NCBI GenBank assembly: GCA_016190375.1 | Contig: JACPQR010000204.1 | Coordinates: 1-62,848 of the forward strand | Reading direction: 5' to 3' | DNA from: Deltaproteobacteria bacterium | GTDB lineage: Bacteria; Myxococcota_A; Polyangia; JACPQR01 | DNA: 62,848 nt | Shown here: positions 54,412 through 62,467 of the stretch, piece after piece | Layout: each line of letters starts with the position of its first letter | Position numbering within the stretch: the stretch's first letter is position 1 | Position numbers and translations under genes: made by a program | The notes under the pieces: model-generated | What the model saw: only the letters and a program-made list of their open reading frames with translations | Databases searched by the model: none | What the model was told of the DNA's origin: nothing

Positions 54412-55860
54412 GTGAGGAAGATCCGTTTTCTTTGCTTGGCGATTCTGACCGCGGCCTGGGGGTGCTCGGGCGCCGACGGCGCACCTGGCGAGAAGGGCGA
54501 CGAGGGCCCGGATGGCGAGCGCGGCGAAAAGGGAGACGACGGCCCGGCCGGGCAGGACGGCCAGGACTCGGACCCGCCGGTGGCGGCCATCTCCGCGGTC
54601 ATGCCCTCTAGCGTGGTGCAGGGCGAGACCGTGGCCATCACGGTCCTGGGCGAGGACACGTCGTTCGACGAGACGACGACCGTGGATCTCGCCGGCGGCC
54701 TCACCGTGGACGCCGTGGTCGCGGGAAGCCCCGAGTGGCTCACGGTCACCGCCACGGTCGCCCTGGACGCGGAGGTGGGCGGACGAGAGATCACCGTGAC
54801 CACCGGCGATCAGGTCCTGACGCTGCCGGACGGACTGGTGGTGATCGAGCTCGCGCCCGAGCTCTCGATCAGCGTGGATTCGCTGGCCGCGGGGCAGTTC
54901 GCCTACGCGGTGATCTCGGCTCGCGACAGCGTCTTCAATCAGTTCACGAGCGCCGAGGTGTGCTCCGGCTACGACGAGGAAGGCGCGTGCATCGCCGCCG
55001 AGGACCTGCTCTTCTACTCGGTCGAGCTCAATGACTCGCAGCACCTGAGCTTCATCGTCCAGGTGGACGCCTTCGCCGAGGACGGGAGCGTGGACTTCGT
55101 CGTCAACGTCGGCGGCTCGAGGTACGCCCTGACGGTCCCGATCACCCCGACCATCCCGGCGGAGCTCGCCGAGAACGACATCGTCTCGGGCAACATCGAG
55201 GAGGAGAACGGCCTCGACGCGTACTCGTTCACGGTCGACGAGGTCGGCCGCTACACGGTGCAGATCACGCCGAGCGACGCGGACACGTTCCGTCCACACC
55301 TCGAGATCTTCGGCCCGGTCGGCGGCTTCGTCGACGGCCTCTACCCGATGATCGACGTCCTGGGAAACCTGGCGGCCATCAACGCGACCGAGGCAGGGGT
55401 CTACACGGTCGTGGTCTCGGACGACTTCAACGACGGCGTCGTCGGCGGAGGCGCCGACGGCTACAGCTACGGGATCCAGCTCTCCGGATCCGAGTTCCCG
55501 GACCTCACGTCCGACCTCGAGGACGACGACACCGCGACGGTCGCCGGCACGATCCTCGCACAGCAGATCGACATCTACCGACTCACGCCTTCGGCCGATT
55601 CGACCGTGACCTTCGACGTCACCGACGGCGAGGAGATCACGGCGCTCACGGACTCCGCCCTGACCCTGTACGACGCGGCCTTCGTCGAGATCGCCGGAGT
55701 CGACGACAACTGGGACTCCGGCGACGAGAACCTGGCGGACCAGGCGCTCACCGGCGGCGCGACCTACTACATCGCGGTGGAGGGGCCCTGCTACATCGAT
55801 TTCTTCGGTGGCGGGATGATCTGCGGGACGGGCGACTACACCCTCACCGTGACGCGCTGA
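54412..55860 (+). CDS. Collagen-like lipoprotein with PPC-type domains
   Basis: 482 aa from GTG 54412 with AGGAGG five bases upstream. Lipobox-like W-G-C (Cys near 18) is followed by about nine Gly-x-y triplets (GAPGEKGDEGPDGERGEKGD...). An IPT/TIG-like domain follows (ISAVMPSSVVQGETVAITVLG), then two PPC-like beta-sandwiches (YSFTVDEVGRYTVQITPSDA; VYTVVVSDDFNDGVVGGGAD) and a final one ending GTGDYTLTVT. Paralogous to the next gene. Probably a surface adhesin or structural protein. Confidence 0.8.
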   Translation: MRKIRFLCLAILTAAWGCSGADGAPGEKGDEGPDGERGEKGDDGPAGQDGQDSDPPVAAISAVMPSSVVQGETVAITVLGEDTSFDETTTVDLAGGLTVDAVVAGSPEWLTVTATVALDAEVGGREITVTTGDQVLTLPDGLVVIELAPELSISVDSLAAGQFAYAVISARDSVFNQFTSAEVCSGYDEEGACIAAEDLLFYSVELNDSQHLSFIVQVDAFAEDGSVDFVVNVGGSRYALTVPITPTIPAELAENDIVSGNIEEENGLDAYSFTVDEVGRYTVQITPSDADTFRPHLEIFGPVGGFVDGLYPMIDVLGNLAAINATEAGVYTVVVSDDFNDGVVGGGADGYSYGIQLSGSEFPDLTSDLEDDDTATVAGTILAQQIDIYRLTPSADSTVTFDVTDGEEITALTDSALTLYDAAFVEIAGVDDNWDSGDENLADQALTGGATYYIAVEGPCYIDFFGGGMICGTGDYTLTVTR

Positions 55861-55873
55861 AGGAGGCCGGACC

Positions 55874-57274
55874 ATGAAGAGACATCTTCATCCGCTTCTC
55901 CTCCTCGCGGCGGCGTCGCTCGCCCTCGGCTGCAAGGACGGGCGCAAGGGCGCGCAGGGGCGCGAGGGCGACCCCGGTCCCACGGGGGACGATGGCCTCG
56001 TTGGCGACCCGGGCACGGATGGCGCGGACGCCCCGGGGACGGTTGCTTCGATCGTGGCGATGATGCCTTCCCGGATTGCCGCCGGCGAGACGGCGACGCT
56101 GACGATCCTCGGAGAACACACGGCCTGGAACGAGACGACGACCGTCGACCTCGGCGACGACGTGACCGTGAACGCCGTGAACGCCGGCAGCGCAACCTGG
56201 ATCTCCATCGTCGCGACGAGCGCCGCCCAGGCCGCGGCGGGTCCGCGCGACGTCACGGTGTCGACCGGCGACGCGGAGGTTGCGCTGGCGGCGGGCCTCC
56301 AGGTCGGCGCGATGGAAGCGCCGATGACCATCAACCTCGTCTCGCTGGACGCCGGTGCGTGGGCCGCCGTGGCGATCCGGGCAGCCGAGCCCGTCTTCGA
56401 CCAGTTCACGACGGTGGAGATCTGCGACGCCGACGACCCGGGCGAGGGCGGCGCCTGCAACCCGGCCCCCGGCTTCGCGGCCACGGCGCCCACCGTGATC
56501 GACTCGCAGCTCGTCTACTTCGTCATCCGGCTCGACCTGTTCCTCTCGAACGGGAACGTGGAGCTCGTGGTCACGACGCGAACGGGCCGGACGGCGTTCC
56601 CGGTCCCCTACTACGAGACGACGCCGCCGGGTCTCACGCTCGACGAGGAGACGGTCGGCAACCTCCCCGCGGACAACAGCTTCGACGCGTACGCGGTCGA
56701 GGTCGCCCAGCCCGGCCGTCTCGTGCTCGACCTCGTCGCGGGCGAACCCGACGTCTTCGACCGGCCGCACATCGAGATCATGGACCTCGCCGACGGCGTC
56801 ACCGCGCGCTGGGAGACGGTGGGCACCCGGATCTCGGTCCCCATCAGCAATACCGGCACCTACTACGTCGTCGTCTCCGACGACTGGCAGGACGGGCGCG
56901 TCGCAGGCGGCGGCGACTACCCGTACACGCTCACCGCGTCGGTCGAGGACTTCGCCCTGTACTACGAGGGAACGATCGAGGCCGAGGCCGAGGTCGACAC
57001 ATACGACTACGCGCCCTCGGAGGACACCGTCCTCACGATCGAGACGGTCCCCGGGGCGGTCGAGGCGACGAGCATCGGCGACACCATCCTGAGGATCCTC
57101 GACGCAGCCGATCAGGAGCTCGCCTCGAACGACGACGTCGACCTCTGGGGCGGCAACTACTACTCGAGGATCGAGTCATTCTCCTTCACGGGCGGCGAGA
57201 CGTACCGCATCACGGTCGAGGGTTTCTGCGGCGGCGGCTGCGCGACCGGCGACTACACCCTCCTCGGATACTGA
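55874..57274 (+). CDS. Collagen-like lipoprotein, paralogue of the preceding gene
   Basis: 466 aa. Signal peptide with L-G-C lipobox (Cys20). About ten Gly-x-y triplets (GRKGAQGREGDPGPTGDDG...), then the same IPT-like start (VAMMPSRIAAGETATLTILGE) and PPC-like domains (YYVVVSDDWQDGRVAGGG; YRITVEGFCGGGCATGDYTL). Triplet sequence and spacing differ from its neighbour although the downstream domains align, so the collagen part has changed faster. Thirteen bases separate the two genes. Confidence 0.8.
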   Translation: MKRHLHPLLLLAAASLALGCKDGRKGAQGREGDPGPTGDDGLVGDPGTDGADAPGTVASIVAMMPSRIAAGETATLTILGEHTAWNETTTVDLGDDVTVNAVNAGSATWISIVATSAAQAAAGPRDVTVSTGDAEVALAAGLQVGAMEAPMTINLVSLDAGAWAAVAIRAAEPVFDQFTTVEICDADDPGEGGACNPAPGFAATAPTVIDSQLVYFVIRLDLFLSNGNVELVVTTRTGRTAFPVPYYETTPPGLTLDEETVGNLPADNSFDAYAVEVAQPGRLVLDLVAGEPDVFDRPHIEIMDLADGVTARWETVGTRISVPISNTGTYYVVVSDDWQDGRVAGGGDYPYTLTASVEDFALYYEGTIEAEAEVDTYDYAPSEDTVLTIETVPGAVEATSIGDTILRILDAADQELASNDDVDLWGGNYYSRIESFSFTGGETYRITVEGFCGGGCATGDYTLLGY

Positions 57275-57297
57275 GCGTCACGCCAGCGGGAGGTGGC

Positions 57298-58105
57298 GCT
57301 CGGCATGATCGCTCACCACGACCGAGTGAATCGGCCTTGGGTGCAGGTCCAGGTTTGCAGGCATCGGGACCCCGCAAATGCTGGGATTCGCGGGTGAGAC
57401 GGATGGGTGCGGGCTGGTTCCGCTGCTGACGACGCCGCGGAGTCCCCGACGGGGGATGATCGCGATTGGTGAACACACGACCGGAGCTGGCTTGATCGTT
57501 GGCGTTGGCGTTGGCGTTGGCGTTGACGTTGACGTTGACGGCGACGACGACTTGGACGTGGACGCCCGCTCGTCGATGGGGATCGGACGCAACTACGCCC
57601 TCCAAGCGCCGACGACGCGGGCATGCTCAGCTTTCAGCGCCTCGATGTGTATCAACGCGCGATCGAGCTCCTGGCGCTGGCCACCGAGGTCGTCGAAGAG
57701 CTTCCTCGGGGTCATGCCGAGCGAGGCGATCAACCGGGCGCCGGAGTCGGTCGTGCGGAACATCGCCGAAGGGGCTGGTCGCTAGTCCGGCGCAGACGGC
57801 GCGAAGCACTGCAAGATCGCACGGGGCGAGGCGATGGAGTGCGCGGCCTCGCTAGACGTGCTGAGGTTGAGAGAACTGACCGCGCAGCAGCGCCACGAAC
57901 AGCGCATCCAGTTGCTCGAGGGCGTTGTGGCCATGCTGACGAAGATGATCTGAGGCGGTCAACGAGACCTACGCCCACGTCCAAGTCGTCGTCGCCGTCA
58001 ACGTCAACGTCAACGTCAACGTCGACGTCGACGACTACGCGTGAGGCGAAACGGATGCGTTAACCTGTTGATTGTAAGCTGGGATCTGCACCCATCGGCC
58101 TTCGT
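57298..58105. mobile_element. Inverted-array cassette enclosing a four-helix-bundle pseudogene
   Basis: The left array 57498-57539 is four GTTGGC then three GTTGAC units. The 43 bases 57522-57564 (three GTTGAC units plus the 25-base inner end 57540-57564) match the reverse complement of 57972-58014 with one mismatch. The right array runs GTCAAC x4 and GTCGAC x2 (57997-58032). Between the arms (57565-57971) lies the four-helix-bundle pseudogene. The outer flanks share blocks with 1-165: 57421-57468 and 57337-57381 on the left, and GATTGTAAGCTGGG (58070-58083) on the right. The hairpin module is at 57298-57338. This explains most of the 57275-58159 gap. Confidence 0.7.
57623..57953 (+). pseudogene. 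Four-helix-bundle (23S rRNA IVP-like) protein pseudogene
   Basis: Starts MLSFQRLDVYQRAIELLALA, the typical S23/IVP opening. Near 57715 the frame shifts. The other frame then reads SVVRNIAEGAGR, TAG at 57783-57785 (where relatives have Trp), then SGADGAKHCKIARGEAMECAAS... and VVAMLTKMI with a stop at 57951-57953. One frameshift and one nonsense codon therefore inactivate a protein of about 110 aa. It sits exactly inside the inverted arrays. Confidence 0.75.
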
Positions 58106-58159
58106 TCGCTCGTTGTCCTCTGACCGGCGGCGGCGACGCCTCGAGAGCCACCGCAGCCG

Positions 58160-58390
58160 TCACGCGACCGGCAGGTGCGTCCTGCCGTCGCCGTTGTCAC
58201 CGGCGGCGTGAGGCTCGCCCTTCAGGCGTCGGACCTCGGCGCGCAGGCGCTCGACCTCGCGGGCGTGCTCCTCGCGCAGGCGCTCGACGAGCCGCTGCAG
58301 GCGGCGCATGTCGTCCTCCATCTCGAAGGGGGAGAAGCCGAGGAGTCTTCGCACGATCTCGTCGCGGATTCGCTGCAATGGTCCCGTCAT
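58160..58390 (-). CDS. Small coiled-coil protein, function unknown
   Basis: 76 aa. LQRIRDEIVRRLLGFSPFEMED is an amphipathic N-terminus and MRRLQRLVERLREEHAREVE then RLRAEVRRLKGE a heptad-repeat coil. Transcribed divergently from moaB with 69 bases between starts. No family recognised; the clean open frame and codon use support it as real. Confidence 0.5.
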   Translation of the reverse strand: MTGPLQRIRDEIVRRLLGFSPFEMEDDMRRLQRLVERLREEHAREVERLRAEVRRLKGEPHAAGDNGDGRTHLPVA

Positions 58391-58459
58391 GCTCCCCGAC
58401 TATGCCACGAGTCGGGGCCCTGGGGCACACCGGCGGCAAGGCTGCTAGACTGCCGGACC

Positions 58460-58966
58460 ATGTCGGCCCACCACGAGCACCGCGCCGCCGCTCCGAGGCA
58501 CGTGCGCTGTGCGGTCCTGACGATCTCGGACACGCGGTCGATCGAGACCGACACGGGCGGGGCGCTCCTCTCGAGCGAGCTGCCCGGCGCCGGGCACGAG
58601 GTGGTCGTGCGCCAGATCCTGCGCGACGAGCCCGACGACGTCCGGGCCCGCGTCCGCGAGCTCGCCGAGGATCCGCGGATCGACGCGATCCTGACCACGG
58701 GCGGGACCGGCATCACCTCCCGGGACTCGACCTACGAGGCGATCGAGGGGCTCCTCGAGAAGCGGCTGGATGGCTTCGGGGAGCTGTTCCGCTTCCTCTC
58801 CTACGCCGAGGTCGGACCGGCCGCCATGCTATCGCGCGCGACCGCAGGCGCCCTGCGCGGCAAGATCCTCATCGCGCTGCCCGGCTCGCCCGACGCGGTC
58901 AGGCTGGCGCTCTCCAAGCTCGTCTTGCCGGAGCTCGGCCACATGGTGGAGATGGCTCGCCGATGA
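58460..58966 (+). CDS. moaB: Molybdenum-cofactor biosynthesis protein MoaB/MogA-type
   Basis: 168 aa. AVLTISDTRSIETDTGGALL, DAILTTGGTGITSRDSTYEA and FGELFRFLSYAEVGPAAMLSRA are the MoaB/Mog signatures. It adenylates molybdopterin before metal insertion. This fits with the tungsten/molybdenum AOR at 41-43 kb. TAGACT eight bases before the ATG again suggests a leaderless mRNA. Coupled to the next gene by ATGA. Confidence 0.92.
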   Translation: MSAHHEHRAAAPRHVRCAVLTISDTRSIETDTGGALLSSELPGAGHEVVVRQILRDEPDDVRARVRELAEDPRIDAILTTGGTGITSRDSTYEAIEGLLEKRLDGFGELFRFLSYAEVGPAAMLSRATAGALRGKILIALPGSPDAVRLALSKLVLPELGHMVEMARR

Positions 58967-59190
58967 AGTGGGTCTACGTCGTGTCGGGCGCGGCAGTACT
59001 GACCCTGGTCGTCTGCTTCGTCGGCTGGATCGTCGCGCGCATGAACGACTCGCCCGCCCTCTTCGAGCTGTTCGGCCGGATCATGCTCTGGGATCTCGTC
59101 GTGATCGGCGTCGTCTGGGGCGGCTTCTTCGCGTACTCCGCGGTCGTCAACGTCCTCGCGAGGCTCGCCGGGCCTCGGGGCGACGCTTGA
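58963..59190 (+). CDS. Small two-helix membrane protein, function unknown
   Basis: 75 aa with two membrane segments (VVSGAAVLTLVVCFVGWIVA and LVVIGVVWGGFFAYSAVVNV). ATGA-coupled to moaB. No family recognised. About 220 bases with no other gene follow it before the RiPP precursor; they hold the sigma54-type promoter. Confidence 0.65.
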   Translation: MKWVYVVSGAAVLTLVVCFVGWIVARMNDSPALFELFGRIMLWDLVVIGVVWGGFFAYSAVVNVLARLAGPRGDA

Positions 59191-59319
59191 CGCGCGAAGC
59201 TCTCTGACCCGCTCCCCCCACCCGCGCCAAGTGAGCAGCGGTTTTCTCACATGAGAAGGCCCGCGGCGGTTCGAGAAGGTCCCCGCGCAGGCCGCGGCGC
59301 CGATCGTTGCGGAAAACGG

Positions 59320-59336
59320 CCGGCACGGGTCATGCT
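59320..59336 (+). promoter_or_regulatory. Candidate sigma54 promoter for the RiPP locus
   Basis: CCGGCACGGGTCATGCT matches YTGGCACGRNNNTTGCW at all informative positions but two, with GG and GC exactly ten bases apart. The predicted start near 59347 leaves a leader of about 65 bases to the precursor ATG. Enhancer sites could not be identified. Confidence 0.55.
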
Positions 59337-59411
59337 CGGGCCTGGACCAATAACCGGCCGCGGCGAGCGATGGCATCGGGCCACCGCGGCCCGGCAGACC
59401 AGGAGACTACG

Positions 59412-59762
59412 ATGGCAAGCCTGACCGTTCGGGAGTTCATGACGAAGGTCGCCGAGGACGGCGCCTTCCGCAAGCAGGTCGGCATCACGGAGACGATGAC
59501 CATCAGCGAGTTCCGGGCAAAGGCCGCCGCCGCGGGCCACGACTACACCGAGGCCGAGCTCATCTCGGAGAGCCGGTCCCTCTCGGACGCCGAGCTCGAC
59601 GGCGTCGCCGGTGGGGTGGCGACGGATGCGCACGCGCTCAGGGCCGTCGCAGACCCTGGCGGTGAGGCGCAGATCAGGGCCACCGGCGGGGACCTGATGA
59701 TCCGGGCCACCGGCGGGGACCTGATGATCAGGGCGGGCCAGACCGGTCAGATCAAGCAGTAG
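59412..59762 (+). CDS. RiPP precursor with Nif11-like leader and repeated core
   Basis: 116 aa from ATG 59412 with AGGAG at 59401. The leader (about 1-67) is of the Nif11-like type: SLTVREFMTKVAEDGAFRKQ, AAAAGHDYTEAELI, and LSDAELDGVAGG with a GG cleavage site. The core VATDAHALRAVADPGGEAQ is followed by two copies of IRATGGDLM and a final IRAGQTGQIKQ. The repeat is also seen in DNA (27-base units at 59673 and 59700, 26 of 27 identical). It is followed 26 bases later by a radical SAM maturase, so the core is expected to be modified. No Cys occurs in the precursor, so lanthionine or thioether rings are unlikely. Confidence 0.88.
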   Translation: MASLTVREFMTKVAEDGAFRKQVGITETMTISEFRAKAAAAGHDYTEAELISESRSLSDAELDGVAGGVATDAHALRAVADPGGEAQIRATGGDLMIRATGGDLMIRAGQTGQIKQ

Positions 59763-59788
59763 CGACAGCGGTGGAGGTGGAGGTCGCC

Positions 59789-61813
59789 GTGAGCCCAGCG
59801 AGCACAGCTCCGAGTTTCCGGGCCGGGTTCCCGGTCGCCCTCGTCGCGATGCCGTTCTCCCGCTGGGAGACGCCGTCCATCCAGGTGGCGCTCCTCGAGG
59901 CCATCGCGGCGGCGCACGGGTACCCGGCGACCTCCTTCCATTTCAATCTGGATTTCGCCGCGGAGATCGGGCCGGACGTCTTCTCCGCGATCAGCCTCGC
60001 GCGGGCTCATCTCCTCGGCGACTGGCTCTTTGCGCGGGCGGCCTTCGGGGCCCTTGCACCCGACGAGCAGGACAGCTTCCTCGAGCTCGCGAGCGAGCAC
60101 GACGACCGCCGACTCGGGTTCGTCGGCGTCACGAGGGAGAAGCTCCGGCAGATCAGGCACGAGGTCGTTCCTGCCTTCGTCGACCGGCTCGCGCGCGAGG
60201 TCCCGTGGGCGGACTTCCGCGTCGTCGGCTTCACCTCGACGTTCCAGCAGAACGCCGCATCGTTCGCCCTCGCGGCGGCCATCAAGCGCCGCCATCCCTC
60301 CGTGGTGACCGTCTTCGGCGGAGTGAACTTCGAGGCGGAGATGGGCCGGGAGCTCGTTCGCACCATCGATTGCATCGACCTGGCGGTGGTGGGTGAGGGG
60401 GACACCGCCTTCCCGGAGCTCCTCGATGCGCTCCGTGAAGGACGCGATCCGGCGGACGTGGCCGGCGTCGTCCTGCGGCGCGGCGGAGCCGTGACGCCGC
60501 TTCGCCGGCGCCCGCCGACCCGCCTCGACGACCTTCCAGTGCCCGACTACGCGGAGTACTTCGAGCGCTCCCGCCGCCTCGGGCTCCTGCGCGACGACCG
60601 CGCCGTCCGGGTCCCCTTCGAGAGCTCGCGCGGATGCTGGTGGGGACAGAAGCATCCATGCACCTTCTGCGGCCAGAACGTCCATCAGCTCAGGTATCGC
60701 TCGAAGTCCCCGGCGCGCGTCGCCAGCGAGGTCCGGGCGCTCGCCTCCCTGCACGCGGGCGTGCATCTGGAGGTCGTCGACAGCATCCTCGATATGTCGT
60801 ATTTTCGCGATCTCTTGCCGCGGCTCGCCGCCGAGAGTCACGGGGCATCGCTGTCCGTGGAGGTGAAGGCCAACCTGAGCCGCGTTCAGATCGGGCTCCT
60901 CAGGGACGCCGGCGCGATCTGCCTGCAGCCGGGCATCGAGTCGCTGAGCGCCCACGTCCTCGAGCTCATGCAGAAGGGCGTCACGCCGAGCCAGAACGTG
61001 AACACTCTCCGCTGGGCGCGCTACTTCGGGCTGGAGGTGGCGTGGAACGTTCTCTGGGGGTTTCCGGGCGAGACCGAGGACGACTACCGCGAGCAAGCCG
61101 CGCTCATCCCTCTGCTCCGTCACCTCGAGCCGCCCGGCGGCAACGGCCGGTTCTGGATGGCGCGCTTCAGCCCCGTCTTCGCCGACCGTTCGAGGTTCGG
61201 AGCCACGCTCGTGCGGCCCGCTCCGGCCTACTCCCGCGTCTACCCGCGGGGGGTCGATCTGGAGAAGGTCGCCTACTTCTTCGACCACGCCTTCGAGGAC
61301 CGGCTCCCCGACTCCACCTACGACCGGACCAAGGTGCGCATCGAAGCCTGGCGCGCCGCGTGGCAGCGCGACCGGCGTCCGCGCATGGAGTACCGGGCAT
61401 ACCCGGGCTTCGTCGTCGTCGAGGACGCGCGCGAACCCGACAAGCCCGCCGCACATACGCTCGAAGGGCTCGCGGGTCGTCTCTACCTGGCTTGCAGCGA
61501 CCACGCTCGTACGGCCGCGACGGCGGCCGAGACGACCGGCGCCTCGCTCGCCGAGGTCGAGGGCATGCTCCGCGCCCTCTGCCACCGCGGCCTCACGATG
61601 CGAGACGGAGCCAGATACCTGAGCCTCGCCATCCCCTCGGCCAGGCCCCGCTACACGGAGCGCAACGGCAGGCTCGTCCTGAGCCTCTCCGCGGATCCCG
61701 ACGTAGCGGGTCGAGCCATCGGACTGATACTGCCGCAGGGTCGCTCCCCCTCGCTGCCACTGGCTCCGCCGACGGAGGCTCGTGCCGCGTCCAGTTGCTC
61801 GCAGGGCGCGTGA
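59789..61813 (+). CDS. B12-type radical SAM RiPP maturase (RiPP maturation radical SAM protein 1 family)
   Basis: 674 aa from GTG 59789 with GGAGG five bases upstream; an earlier GTG at 59771 is possible. A B12-binding-like N-domain (VALVAMPFSRWETPSIQVAL, VVTVFGGVNFEAEMG) is followed by the radical SAM domain with RGCWWGQKHPCTFCGQN. The Cys spacing C-x7-C-x2-C is the family-specific form of the cluster. FEVAWNVLWGFPGETEDDY-like segments follow (WNVLWGFPGETEDDY). It probably methylates or otherwise modifies unactivated carbons of the adjacent core peptide. Relatives accompany Nif11- and nitrile-hydratase-leader precursors. Confidence 0.9.
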   Translation: MSPASTAPSFRAGFPVALVAMPFSRWETPSIQVALLEAIAAAHGYPATSFHFNLDFAAEIGPDVFSAISLARAHLLGDWLFARAAFGALAPDEQDSFLELASEHDDRRLGFVGVTREKLRQIRHEVVPAFVDRLAREVPWADFRVVGFTSTFQQNAASFALAAAIKRRHPSVVTVFGGVNFEAEMGRELVRTIDCIDLAVVGEGDTAFPELLDALREGRDPADVAGVVLRRGGAVTPLRRRPPTRLDDLPVPDYAEYFERSRRLGLLRDDRAVRVPFESSRGCWWGQKHPCTFCGQNVHQLRYRSKSPARVASEVRALASLHAGVHLEVVDSILDMSYFRDLLPRLAAESHGASLSVEVKANLSRVQIGLLRDAGAICLQPGIESLSAHVLELMQKGVTPSQNVNTLRWARYFGLEVAWNVLWGFPGETEDDYREQAALIPLLRHLEPPGGNGRFWMARFSPVFADRSRFGATLVRPAPAYSRVYPRGVDLEKVAYFFDHAFEDRLPDSTYDRTKVRIEAWRAAWQRDRRPRMEYRAYPGFVVVEDAREPDKPAAHTLEGLAGRLYLACSDHARTAATAAETTGASLAEVEGMLRALCHRGLTMRDGARYLSLAIPSARPRYTERNGRLVLSLSADPDVAGRAIGLILPQGRSPSLPLAPPTEARAASSCSQGA

Positions 61814-61948
61814 AGCTGCAGCCCGCTGGCGGCTCGAGGGGGCGGGGTGTTATTCATCCGGATGTCCTCCCGACTCGTGGCCGCATTCCGTCGCCCGGAC
61901 GTCACCTGGCCAAGCGACGTATCGGCACGAAGCGGCGAGCTCCGAGAC

Positions 61949-62467
61949 ATGAAGAACCCGACCATGGAGATCCGCGAGGCCATCGACGCCGACGTCGGTG
62001 CGATCGTGGCGGTGCTCGACGCGAATCGAAGCGAGGCCTCTCTCTTTCAGCAGCCACCGCGCCAGGTGCGGCGGACGCTGGCCGATTTCGTCTTGGCCGT
62101 CGACGACGAGGGCACGATTCATGGCTGCGCGGCCCTGCACTGGCACATGACGGACAACGCGGAGATCCTGGCCGTGGCCGTCGCCCCCGAGTCGCAAGGA
62201 CTCGGCCTCGGCCACGCCCTCATGAAGGCGTGCGTCGATCGCGCGCTCGCTAAGGCGAGCGATCGAGATCGCCTCTTCCTTTGGCTCGCCACCGCCAAAC
62301 CCGAGTACTTCGCACGCTTCGGCTTTCGCGAGATCCCTCGCTTCAGCCTCTCCGCTTCCGTGCTTTGGACGAAGCTCGTCCTCGTCTTCCAGCAACCTCT
62401 CGGGCGCTGGCTTCCGGCGCTCGTCGGACGGCACACGTTCATGCGATTCTCGGCACCGACGCCGTAG
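61949..62467 (+). CDS. GNAT N-acetyltransferase
   Basis: 172 aa from ATG 61949. IREAIDADVGAIVAVLDANR is the usual GNAT start, ILAVAVAPESQGLGLGHALM holds the acetyl-CoA Q/RxxGxG/A loop (Q-G-L-G-L-G), and FARFGFREIPRF is the C-terminal signature. Resembles ArgA-like acetyltransferases acting on amino groups. It lies 135 bases after the radical SAM gene and might acetylate the RiPP or be unrelated. Confidence 0.82.
   Translation: MKNPTMEIREAIDADVGAIVAVLDANRSEASLFQQPPRQVRRTLADFVLAVDDEGTIHGCAALHWHMTDNAEILAVAVAPESQGLGLGHALMKACVDRALAKASDRDRLFLWLATAKPEYFARFGFREIPRFSLSASVLWTKLVLVFQQPLGRWLPALVGRHTFMRFSAPTP

Noticed and set aside
57378..57785. Open frame of 135 codons through the hexamer array
   Set aside because: Its middle (VGVGVGVDVDVDGDDD) is just the translated array; only its end belongs to the four-helix-bundle remnant in a shifted frame.
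57498..58032. Hexamer arrays as a CRISPR
   Set aside because: Units are 6 bases with no spacers and no cas genes nearby.
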